From Odontesthes bonariensis (lineage: Eukaryota > Chordata > Actinopteri > Atheriniformes > Atherinopsidae): a DNA stretch of 64,000 nt. The stretch lies in the NCBI RefSeq assembly GCF_027942865.1, contig NC_134515.1:3044839-3108838 (forward strand). The letters are read 5' to 3'. Shown here piece after piece: positions 23,153 to 35,500 of the stretch. How positions within the stretch are numbered: position 1 is the first letter of the stretch; each line of letters opens with the position of its first letter. Under the pieces are notes generated by a model. That model searched no databases, was not told where the DNA came from, and saw nothing but the letters and a program-made list of their open reading frames with translations. The translations under genes and the position numbers were made by a program.

Positions 23153-24120
23153 GTCAGGGTGGGTGGAAGTGCGAGGCGTGGAAGGACACGGATGCAGACT
23201 TTTCAAAAAGCAAACTGATTTATTTTCAAAAAACAAGGTTAACATAAATCGCGGCTGAGCCGGATGACAAGAACTAGACTGTGGAGAAAAACAAAAAACA
23301 AACTTGGTATAACTTGGTATAACTTGGTATAACTTGGTGTAACTTGGTGTAACTTGGTGTAACTTGGTGCAACTTGGTATAACTTGGTATAACTTGGTGT
23401 AACTTGGTGTAACTTGGTGTAACTTGGTATAACTTGGTATAACTTGGTATAACTTGGTGTAACTTGGTGTAACTTGGTGCAACTTGGTATAACTTGGTAT
23501 AACTTGGTGTAACTTGGTGTAACTTGGTATAACTTGGTATAACTTGGTATAACTTGGTATAACTTGGTATAACTTGGTATAACTTGGTGTAACTTGGTGT
23601 AACTTGGTATAACTTGGTGTAACTTGGCTTCGTGATGGGTGAATGGTGAAAGGAATTCACACAGACTGTGAGAAACCAGGAAACTAAATACTGAGGGAAC
23701 TGATGAGTGAATGGATGCAGCTGAGAGAATCGACAGGTGAAGTGAATGAACTAATGACCTGAACATGGGGACTGAGGAAACAGAAACTGTGGGGAAAACA
23801 ATGGCAAAACTTAAGAACTAAACATGAACTTAAAAACTAAGACATGACATAACCTAAAACATGATAAATCCCTCAAGGGATGGATCCCAGACAACCCAAA
23901 AACCTCTGGGTGGGAGGGAGGGAGGGAGGGGCTCGAAACCGGAGGCGGTCTGGCGGACGGCCAGTTTTCCGGCGATGTGAAGGAAGGAACTCAACCTCCT
24001 GACCCCACAGAGGCCACAGCTCGCTGTTTATTACACCTGCAGGTTTGACCCCATCAACGGGACACAAAACAGGGGAAAGTTTATCACAAAATGCAGGTCC
24101 AACACGCACAGCAGGCAGAA
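23153..24120. repeat. Interspersed repeat with VNTR (unit 2)
   Basis: Counterpart of 9437-10190. Long minus-strand open frames here (23042-23766) are translations of the VNTR and not genes. Confidence 0.55.
23301..23620. repeat. 10-bp VNTR, about 32 copies (unit 2)
   Basis: AACTTGGTRT units with GTAT, GTGT and GTGC variants in blocks, which suggests expansion of multi-unit segments. Confidence 0.92.
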
Positions 24121-25520
24121 ACATACAGGTGACAAAAGTCCTGAAAACCAGAAAGGAAGAGGTGGAAAACCAGGAGCAGGAGGGTCGTAGAGGAGAAAGG
24201 AAACTGATGGAGTGTTTTCATGTGAAACTGTGGGCCGATACCGATGTTACAAATAATAATTTGGCCTCTTAGCCAATATCGATTGTTTATTATCTGTGAA
24301 ATAAAAGAAATGTGCATGATAAGAAATGTGAAAACAGTTAGTATTTCAGCCCTTCATCACAATATGTTTGAATGAGCACAAACTCTTTCATACGGATGTT
24401 TTAACCAACCTTTATTATAACCTTTCACATGACAACGAACAAAATGAATGTGAAAAATAAATGCTCCAAAAGCCCTTTTAACTTGTTAAACTCTTACCTA
24501 ATCAATGACTTCTCAGGACTCGATTGGTCCAACAAAACATTCTTGTGAAGAATAAATTGGCTGCTGTTATATTAGGCTGTCCCCTACTGGACATTAGATG
24601 AATCTGCAGCTGTCAGTTTCAGGGCAAAGTCGAGTGATGGTAAAATGAGACTTTTTGAAGCTCTGAATCATTTTGAACCATTGTGTCATAAAGTGGTTCA
24701 CCACCCGAAGCTTCATTCAATTCCCTTGGCTGACATCTACTGGCAGTAACGATTGTTGCACCAAATGAAGCCCTGCGAATGTGATGCATCTCTTGTGTAT
24801 ATAATAACACTATAATAACACTTATGTATGTATGTGTGTTGTACATATGTGTTTTTAGTACCTCATTAAATTTTGATTTTACCCATGAAAAAATACTAAT
24901 AATTTAAAAACAATGTGAAAATCTTTGGTTTGTCATTCATATTTTCTTTGGGAGTGTGGGAATAATCCAAAACTCTGAATATCAAAAAACGAGAGCCGTT
25001 CGTAACGTATAATACGTGTAGAACGGGGACATGAACCGGGGCTTCGGCCATCTTGAATACACTGAATCACGGCAAACGTTCAAGGCTCCGCCCACCAACT
25101 CGAAGCAGTCAGCTGACTCGGTCTGAATGAAGCAGTGAAGTTGTTCGAACGTCATCAGTGACGTCACATGAAGCAAACTCCGGCCCACGGCTTCACTATA
25201 ACTACCCTGTCGAGTTTGAAGCGTGCTTCGAAGCTTCGGTGTTGGAGGTAACATCACAAGCAAAGTCAATGCAACATCACAGAAACATCACTTCATGGAA
25301 GTAGGATGTAGAGGATTTGTTGCAAAATCTGTTGTCTCATTGTTGAGGGAGCTGGGTGTAAGTGGACAGAGTGTGAGGAAAATAGTGAAGGAAGTGTCAG
25401 ATGAGGCAGTAAAGTCCAGTCAGTGGATTTGGATTGGAAGAAGCAATAGCAGCTGGGGGCCCAGCAGGGGAGGAGCAGTGATGGCTGGCATTAGGGGGGT
25501 GACTCTGGGACGTGATCACT
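24121..25520. other. Intergenic, degenerate transposon remnants (unit 2)
   Basis: Counterpart of 10191-11567. No gene. It retains a little more of the flank lost in unit 1 (GTGGGAATAATCCAAAACTCTG near 24957) but also lacks the hAT coding piece seen in unit 3. Confidence 0.45.
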
Positions 25521-26378
25521 GGCTGTGTTCGAAACCGCCTACTTCTCCTACTATTCCTACTAGTCATACTTTTTTAAGTTCCCGGATGTATACTAGATGC
25601 ATACTAGATTCGCCGAAATGTTGAGTATTCATCATGAGGTTACTTGTCACACTCAAACTACCCAAAATGCAACGTAACGTGATGTCGCCCATCGCCATTT
25701 GAACGGTCAAATTCCGTTAACGGGACGAGAGCAGTCAAAACGGCATAACCGGAAGTGCGTTGCTCACTGCGGCTAGCTTTAGTAGCGCCGAATTCGTGGG
25801 AACAAAATTGTAAATAGCCGGTATTTTGTCAGATTTTCAACACCTTGGGGGTCTAAACGACTACTTTCTCGCCTGAAAATGTTTCAAATGTTGCTAAAGT
25901 TATATATTTACAGAGTTTATTGCTTAACCCTCTAGACCCCAACAGAATTTTACAACAATGCTCCAGATTCCTGAGAATTCCGAAAGAAATGGGCAATTTG
26001 AGAAACATTTCAAATAACCAAGAATAACTTGAAAACTAATGACAAGTGTTCATTGTAAGTTTCTTTCTATTTAAAGATTGGAAATGGCTCTTTTAAATGA
26101 TATGTGATCCTTTAGGAATTATTCATTCATGTATTCCATAGACGACCATTGAACTGTATCAAAAAGGATATTTTGAGACTTAACAAATATTCACTCCTCT
26201 TTTTAACTTGAAATGGATAGTTATAGTACTGTAGGCATATTTAAGTATTATTTTGCATAACATATCAACATCTCAGGTGATTCTGAACGACCTCAGTAAT
26301 AATAAAATGAGAGTAAAGTGAATGTAATGAAATTTGTTTTTATTGAAATTCAGTGTAATTTCCCCCCTCACCCCCTGC

Positions 26379-26433
<55 letters not shown>

Positions 26434-27943
26434 TTACACACATGCCTACATGTAATGTAAAGCGACCTTGGGTATCTTGAAAAGCGCTATATAAAACAAA
26501 GTTATTATTGTTATTATTATTATAATAGACGATAGGCTATAATGCAGAGAAATAGGGGCAGCTATTTGGTAACCTTCCTCAGAGAAAAAAAGTTTGGGCC
26601 CACTTCAGAACTTCACTACAGTACCATGACAAGACTACCACAAACAATTTTCCACAAAATGTATTAAGTATTTCAAATACGTTTGCACAATTACATTTAT
26701 AAGATCGAGTTGATCGTAGTCTAACTCTGGCAACCTAAATGCTGGGGCTATCACTTGGTGGACGAATGATGGTGACAGGTCCGGTTTGAAATTCTCGCAT
26801 TATAATCAGGCACGACATCACTTGAAATGTTTGTTGATAGGCGCCTACATAAACCGGGAAATATGTGTAGGCTACTTATACCAGGCAGGTAGTTAGATTA
26901 CCAGTAGCAAACAAGGAGTTAGACTTTAAAAAAAAATCTACAGTTTCGTTAGACATTTCCTCTCCGGAGTTCAGCGTTTCGAGTTGCTCTTGCTAGCACT
27001 GTCACTGGATTACATCGCTACAATAAGGAAGGACTTGGATTTGTAAATTATTACTACTATTTCGGGATCTTCAATGGTAACCAACAGATAAGGTAATGAT
27101 CATCATCATCTTTGCTTTATTATCTCTTAGTTTAGGTGTAGCGTGGTGTAGGTGTAGTCTGTAGTATGCTCTGTTGAAGGATACTGACCGGCAAGCTCGC
27201 AAATAACTAACGATAAATCAGCTGGAGTTAGCATGGCTAATCAAAACGGCTGTAGGTGACAGGCCACTACGTCTCAAATTTAGGGTGTATATCTATCTAA
27301 ATCACATTTACAACTTACGTTCGTGTCACTGAAATCCGAGTCGGACAATTGCGAACCGGTGCAAATTGCCAGGTAAACATCCGCGGTCTTTTCGGAGCTG
27401 TCATTTTCTTGATCTTGATTTTCTTGAATTGAGTGGCTGAGGTAATCGAGTGATAATGAACGAAGCTGGTAGCTACAAAGTAATACTTGGCACACTGCAA
27501 ACTAATATCAAACATAACTACAGTAGATAGCACAATTAGCCGGCTAGTGAAGCTGCGCCCAAACGCAGAACCTCCGCTCTCATATCAGTCTCAACTGCGG
27601 CCAAGAGAAATCCCTCAAAAACATGACAATATCTCGAAATAATTGAATACAAACATATATATTTTAATACAACAATCTGTTCATTAAGCTGTTGTGAACT
27701 AGTGAAGTGTGTAGTTACAGTTCAGCAACATCATTTTCCCGTAGTAAGACGTGTATTTTCATGCCGGCCGGCGGCGGCCGCTATGGGGTCTAGAGGGTTA
27801 AGCGAAATCAGCTTTTCAGGCCGGCTGATTTCGGCTCGGGCAGGAGTGAAGTGCACTGTGTGTAAACGCTCTGCATACTGTCTGATCGATGAGTATGCCG
27901 TTTTCAAGTATGTAGTATGTAGTAGGCGGTTTCAAACACAGCC
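25521..27943. mobile_element. TIR DNA transposon, non-autonomous (unit 2)
   Basis: Same element, position and ACT flanks as 11568-13988, so it was inserted before units 1 and 2 separated. Confidence 0.7.
25924..27801. mobile_element. Nested TTAA-flanked element (unit 2)
   Basis: Counterpart of 11971-13846, with the same CCCTCTAGACCCC inverted ends and TTAA flanks. Confidence 0.75.
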
Positions 27944-28194
27944 ACTGTCTAGCCTCCTGGAGATGTCGTGGGCCCAACTAGACGAAATACTGATGAAAGG
28001 AGGTTCCCACCTGATGACCCCAATGATATGTTGGTCAGCACTGCTCACTGGTCTATATTATAGGGATTATAGGGAATTATTCACTGAGTCTGGTCCATTT
28101 TTCTTTTTTTTTCCTTTAGCACAAGTTTCTTGTGTTTACCTTGAATGAATATCCTTTCTGCTGATAGGCCGGTTGAAAAGCAGGGAGCATTTAC

Positions 28195-29065
28195 AGCTGA
28201 TCAATCAATCAAACTTTATTTATAAAGCACTTTTCAGACGTTAAAAACGTAGCACAAATTGCTATACATGTTTAAAAGCAGCCCCCATCCCCACCCCAGC
28301 ACATACACACAAATAAAATAAACTTAGAAACGTGCGGCTGAATACAGAGGAGCCAGCTCAGGAAACACCATCACAGGAAGCCATCTGCACTGGGTGCTGC
28401 TCACGGCCCACAACCAGGACGCCTCCACCCCGTTGCACACCGAGCTCAAGGCCAGCGAGGGGCCCACAGCAGTGGAGCACTGCCGCAGACCCCCCACCTG
28501 GCCAAGCCGATGTTCACCACGAGTCAGAGGCATCCCAGCCAGAGCCGATCACAGCCCCCACCGAGGAAACACTGGGAATATGGAATAAAAGCATAAAACT
28601 ACAAAGGCTAAGAACATCAAATAAAGAAATGGATAAAATAACAACAGGAAACAGCTAACAGAAAAAGCCTTAGAATAGATAATTAAAACCTCAGTCTTGT
28701 CCTGGTTGAGCTGTAAGACGTTTTCTGCCATCCAAAAACTGATGTCTAAGACACATTTAAAAAGGGCATCAATTGGCCCAGTGTCATCAGGAGACATGGG
28801 TATGTAGAGCTGTGTGTCATCTGCATAGCGGTGGAAATTGATACCATGCCTCCTGGGCACATTTCCGAGTGGGAGCATGTACAAGTTAAAAAGTATAGGG
28901 CCTAAAATAGAGCCCTGGGGCACACCACATTTAATTTCATGGATCCTTGAGGAACATGTGTCCAAACTTAGGAGGAATTTTCTATCTGTGAGATAAGAAC
29001 CGAACCATTGGAGGGCAGTACCAGAGAGGCCGACCAGGTCAGGGGGTAACTGAACACAGGTGAAG
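28195..29065 (-). mobile_element. L2-like LINE fragment (unit 2)
   Basis: Counterpart of 14240-15110, with the RT motif RYADDTQLY preserved in the minus frame 28549-28965. Confidence 0.8.
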
Positions 29066-29546
29066 CAGAAAACAAACAGGAAGAAGAGCTACCAGAAATG
29101 CAAAAACTACAACCCTTTCAAAGTAAAACAGGAAGTATCAGTGAAACCCATCATTAATGACAGAGATTAAACAAATGAAACAAAAAGAAGAGTGGAGACA
29201 GACCATCACACATGGTTGGGATCTATTTTCCCAAAAGGTTTATCACTGATCAACAAATCGCTGCTCTTATTGGGTCTATCTGTAGATCATCAGCTGGAGT
29301 TTGAGATTTAATCTTTAGATCCTTTAAAAGAAAAAGAAAAGCTGTAGAAACCAGACACAGACCATCTTCAGTACTTACATCTTCAGTTTAAAAGCACGTG
29401 AGGCTGAAACAAATGGAAATCCACAACAGAGTCCCATTTTTTGCTTGTGAGTTTTCTAAGTGGATTTCAGCCTTTGAATGCAGTTTTCTTCAGGTTGCAG
29501 CAGAAACAGACCCACAGAAACAGAATCCAGCTCTGAATCCACAGTC

Positions 29547-32500
29547 TCATAGGTGTTCTGTGAGTGTGGAGTAGACCTGGTTCTGGTCCCTGCTGGCAGG
29601 ATCGAGGCTCTGGTAGGTGGAGTCCTCACATGTAGGTGGAGTGCAGTTCTCATAGGTGACGTTCTGAAGAGCAAACATGTATTTTCCTCAAATGAAATGC
29701 ATCATAAAAAGCACTTTCAGGCAGCTACTCTGTGATGGGAAATCCTCACAGCGCTCCACTCTGAACCTCTCAGTCAACAGTTTTGTGTCACTTTTCACAT
29801 ACAAATCTGAATTCACCTTCTTTCTTTGTGATTTTTGGAGAACTCTGCAAACTGTTCCATCTCAGCTTGACTGATTTATTTCAATTTTACATGAGCAATT
29901 GTTCAACAAAGAATTAAAAAACATTCACCTCCATGTTAGAATTGTCTGACTTTCTTCTAGTCCTCAAACCTGTGGGGAAAAAAAAAAGTATTTCTCTGTG
30001 TTATAATGAGGAATCATTCAATGTGCACACGAGGCTGAAAGATCAGTGTTTCTAAGATGAAGTGACAAGAAAACAGCCAATTAATAAACAGCCAATGATA
30101 AAACAGCTAATGATAAACCAGCCAATGATAAAACAGCCAATGATAAACCAGCCAATGATAAACCAGCCAATGATAAAACAGCCAATTATAAAACAGTCAA
30201 TAACAGCCCTACAAAATCCAGAGCCTTGAGGAACTCCAGGCGGACCTCATCCACCCCCGGGGCCTTGCCACCGAGGAGCTTTTTTACCACCTCGGCAACC
30301 TCAGCCCCAGAAATGGGAGGCCCCACGTCCGAGCTGCCCGACTCTGCTTCCTCATCGTAAGGCGTGTCGGTGGGATTGAGGAGGTCCTCAAAGTATTCCC
30401 CCCACCGACTCACAACGTCCCTAGTTGAGAACAGCAGAGCCCCATCCCAACCATACACGGTGTTGACAGTGCACACCCCAAGACACCCCCCTGGTGGACC
30501 AGAATCTCTTTAAGGTCATCCGGAAGTCATTCTCCATGGCCTCGCCGAACTTCTCCGACCCCCAGGTTTTTGCCTCAGAAACCCCTCGAGGCTGCATTCC
30601 GCTTGCTTCCAGAGTCCCACTGGCCAAATAGGCCAGATAGGACTCCAGCTTTGGCTTGACGGCTTCCCTCACCGCCGGTGTCCATCAGCAGGTTTGGTAG
30701 GTTAACGCCACATCAGGCACCGACCACAATACGGCCACAGCTCCGGTCAGCCACCTCAACAATGGAAGCATGGAACATGGCCCATTTGGACTCAATGTCC
30801 CCCACCTCCCCCGGGACACGGTTGAAGCTCTCCCAGAGGTGGGAGTTAAAGCTCATTCTGACAGGGAAATTTCCCAGACGTTCCCAGCAGACCCTCACAG
30901 TACGTTTGTGCCTACCAGGTCTGACCGGCTTCCTCCCCCACCAGCGGAGCCAACTCACCACCAGGTGGTGATCAGTTGACAGCTCCGCCCCTCTCTTCAC
31001 CCGAGTGTCCAGGACATACGGCCGCAAGTCCGACGATACAACCACAAAGTCGATCAAAGTGTGCTGGTGTCATGTGCACATGTGGACACCCTTATGCCTG
31101 AACATGGTGCTCGTTATGGACAGTCCATGACGAGCACAGAAGTCCAACAACAGAACACCACTCTGATTCAGATCGGGGGGGCCGTTCCTCCCAATCACGC
31201 CCTTCCAGGTCTCACTAGCCGCATTCGGACTGTAGGAACCTTCTGCAGTTCCTTCTTTTAATCCACGGGGCCGTTTTCTCCCACATTTGGACATACAGGA
31301 ACTTGGGACCATCGCCTTCAGTTCCTGGAACCATTTCAGCTCCTTCTCCTCAGCTGGGTCTGTTCTGGGTTCTATAGGAACACATCTGACGGAGGTGTTT
31401 GGTTGTCGGTAGCCCCGCCCCTTGGTGGTTGGTAGCTCCGCCCCTTGGTGGTTGGTAGCTCCGCCCCTTGGTGGTCGGTAGCTCCGCCCCTCATCATGTT
31501 GTCAGGCTGAAATGTTTCCTCATACGACACGGACACAACCTTGGCGTGTTTAATAAGTTAAACCTCCACGTGGTCTCCTTTGTCTGCGGCGCTCTGCTCT
31601 CCTTCCTTCATGAAACCAAGAAGTATGGCCTGCGCTCCATCCTGCGTCTCCTGACTCTCTCTGTGAGCTCTTCCAGCCTCCATGTTAGACGCCCGATGTG
31701 ATCGTCCATGATTAATATCACCATCATGCAGACCATGAACACGGTGGCCTCCCCGCTCTCCATGTTAGCTTCTTGGTGGTGTTTTTTTCTTCTCTCCTTA
31801 CTTTTACCGGGTTTTGTTTTGTTCTGTTTTGTTGTTGAATGTGGCGCTAAAGTAACACGTCGCTGTCGCAGACGGCTGCGCCGCATCAAGGCTCGTGTAT
31901 ACTTCGCAGCAGTGTGTCGCAGTGAGCTTGTCGCAGACACGACGCAGTTATTTTTGATTTATGCCTTGAAGCGCTGTCTGCGCTATGTTAATCCCACGCC
32001 ACAACGCAAGAGGGACAATCACGAACAAGCTAGGGTTGTGGGTGTTACGGTTACGGAGGTCATTCAACAACAATGGCGACTGGACGAATGCGCATTTTGA
32101 TTGAGATGCAGCTGATCGATCTAGAAATAGAAGAAATATTGCTACTACTGGAGCTGGCAGAGAGGGAAAGAATCGTCACGGTTAGCACGGTTAGCGTCAG
32201 CCGGTTAGCAAACCGGAAATACGCATAGTGTAGAGCGGATGTAGAGTTGACCAATCAGAGGCCTCCTTTCTCTCCTCCCTGCGGCGATGTCAAGGCCGGA
32301 TTAACTATATGGGCCAGCGGCACAGTGCCCAGGGGCACCAACCATTCACAGCCAGTGGGGGGGCACCACATGACAAACTTTAAAAATAGTTTTTTCATGA
32401 ATGTTTGTACTTAAAATGGTTACACTTGACACTTGACATAAATATTCATATAAAATTCATTATTAAAACTAATGTGATAAGAACAGCAACGATATATCAT

Positions 32501-35500
32501 AATTCTGAGCAATAGTGGCCTAATGTGAACATTAACCCCCCTCCCTCAACCTGTCAGTTGAGCCAGTCCACCTATGGTGAAATGCATCATGTTTTTAAAA
32601 AAAAACGCGGTAAAAATAAAAAATAAATGGATAGACATCAATTAAGTGGTTGTGCAAGAGACAAATAAAAAAAGAGAAAGACTCCAGGCGTTTAGCGGCA
32701 ATTAAAAATGTTCCAGTGTTAGATCGTTTCTTTATAAAAACATCGACAACTGCTGACAACCAGCTGGCTATTGCTAACGGTCCCACCATCTACCACAACC
32801 GGGCGGCTAAATATGCAGCATCAGCACGGCACGACGGTAAGAAAACCAGGTTTCTTACAAACGATCTCTTCCAATGCCAGCTGCCGAACAAACAGTCAGT
32901 GTCTAGAGATTGGCTAATCTATTCCCCTTCAACCGGCATGGTGTATTTTTTTTGCGTGTAAATGTCTGGCCGGGCAGCATTTTACAGTGACTGGAAACAC
33001 CCGGACAGAGTCACAGCCCATGAGAAGAGCGCAAGCCACCGCGAGTGTCTGCTCTGCTCGCACTTCTCAGGAGGTCACGGAATGCGGTACGGTTGATGTT
33101 GTTCTCAGACAACAAAAAGAGGATGTAGTATTGGAGAGAGGTGTTGCGACGCATTGTGGCCGTGATTAACAGGGTGCTTGCGCAAGTCTTGAAAGTCTTA
33201 ATAAGTATGGAATTTTGAAGCACTGTTTTCCAGACCTTGAAAAGTCTTGAATTTTGTGTGAAAGTCTTAATAAAGGATGGAAAATAAATGTATGGTAGAA
33301 TTTTACAGTATGCTCAAAGGCATTGGGAAATGAGAAATAGGAAGGTAGGCTATAAAACTATAATTTTACTAACTGCTCACGTACTGTATTAGCCTAATGG
33401 GATGAGATGTGAGTGAAGAGACTGAATTCTACATACATTCATCCATCCATTCATTTTTTTATAGATAGTTTTTGTGACACTTGTTTGATGTGAAATTCAT
33501 GTACTTGTGATTTTCATGTTTTGAAACGTTTTCATCAGTAAAAGCATAATTTACTGTAAATAATACATTTGTTCATTGAATACTAGCCTATAAAAATGAA
33601 CATTTCTAATAAACACAGTTGGTACAATCTCAACCAATGAAGTAGGCACACAAGTTACAAGTACATAAAGTTAAGGTTTTGGGGAAAAAAAGTCTGGAAT
33701 TTTGTTTTGGAAAAAAAGCAAGCACCCTGATTAAGTTTTTAAGTGTGCGTGGTTTGGCATTCCGGGGAGACAACTTATGGTGCTCTGGGACGGCTGTGGC
33801 AATGACGTCCCCCTGGATAATAGGAGTGTTGTTAGAGCTGCATAGGTGGATGCTCTTTGAATTGATAATATATTTCAGTATAGACAAATGCTCTTCGAAT
33901 TGATACACATTTTGAATCTGTACATTTCAATATATGGATGCTGTTTGGATTGATAGTGAATTGAATTGATTGGTTTTAAATGGAGATATTTGAATAATCC
34001 TACATACTGTATATTGATGGATGCTGCTTTAATTGTTACTGATTTTGAATGAATACGTTTGAAAATGTAGCCTAGGGGCACTTGAGGTTTAGTGCCCAGG
34101 GGCACCACATTGACTTAATACGGCCCTGGCGATGTCTGCGGCACTGTCTGCGGTGAGTTACAATTTTGGGGAGGTGCACCAGAGTGTCTGCGTAGGGGGG
34201 GGGCATGTCTGCGTTAACTGCGACACACACGCAGACGACCTGGTTTCCGAGTATAAATCAGGCTTCAGTCCCTATCAGGTCCGACTCATGTGCAAATGCA
34301 AACTGAAACAGTTCCCCTGGAGAAGGACAGTTCTTAGAACGGCGTTCTTAGAACTGCTCTGTCCGAAAGCGGCTACTGTCATTGCCCACGTGAACTTTGA
34401 AGTCCCCCAGCAGAACGAGGGAGTTTCCTGCAGGATGACTCTCCTGTGCCTCCTCCAGGGACTCCAAAAAGTGTGGGTACTCTGATCTGCTGTTTGTGCT
34501 TACGCATCAAACAACAGTTAGGACCCGTCCCCCCACCCTAAGGTGGAGGGAGGCTACCCTCTCGTCCACCGGGGTAAACCCCAATGTACAGGAGCACCAT
34601 GGGCAACTCCAGAGTGAAAGAGATTCTAAAGGAGCCCAAGCCGTGCGTCGAGGTGAGTCCGACTAAATGTAGCCGGAACCTCTCAGCCTCGCACACCAGC
34701 TCAGGCTCCTTCCCCAACAGAGAGGTGACGCTCCACGTCCCAAGAGCCAGCTTCAGCAGCCGAGGATCAGACCGCCAAGGTCTCCGCCTTCGGCTGCCAC
34801 CCAAGTCACACTGCAACCGACCCCCTTGGCCCCTCCCACGGGTGGTGAGCCCGTCGGAAAAGAAATCTTTAGGTTTTTTCTAATGGAGAAGCAGCATTTA
34901 GCTGTTATGCTGCAAACAAGTGGAACAAACTGCCAGTGGAGATTAAACTTTCACCAAATGGAGACATTTTTAAATCCAGGTTAAAAACATTTCTGTTCTC
35001 ATGTGTCTATGCATGAAATCTGCACGATATCTTTGAACTTATCTGGACTGTTGCTTGTTTTTAAATTAATTTAAATGATTTTATTTGTTTCTCTTTATAT
35101 TCTTTTATGTATTTTTAATGCTTCTTCCACTCCCTGCTGCAATGCTTTTATTTTATGTGAAGCACTTTGAACTGTTTGTACATGAAATGTGCTATACAAA
35201 TAAATTTTATTCTATTTTATTTTATTTCAACTGTGTCAGATTTGACAGGTTTTAAAATAAATGTATTTAATGTGGTGTCTTTGCTCTGCTCTGAGTATCT
35301 GCTTTAATTTCAGTATTTGTAACATTTCATCAGGAAAATCAGATAAAACAGAAAATCACAAACAGATCTTTTTATTCAACTAACAGACATGTAAGAGTTC
35401 ACATTTTCACACCACTGCTAAAAAAGTTCATTTTTATTCGTATCACTGAGTGAGTGTGATGTGTTGCCTCACCTGTCAGAGGTTTACAAGATCTTCTCCT

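Noticed and set aside
23042-23766. Long minus-strand open frames of up to 175 codons
   Set aside because: They are translations of the AACTTGGTRT VNTR; the peptide repeats every ten residues in all frames.
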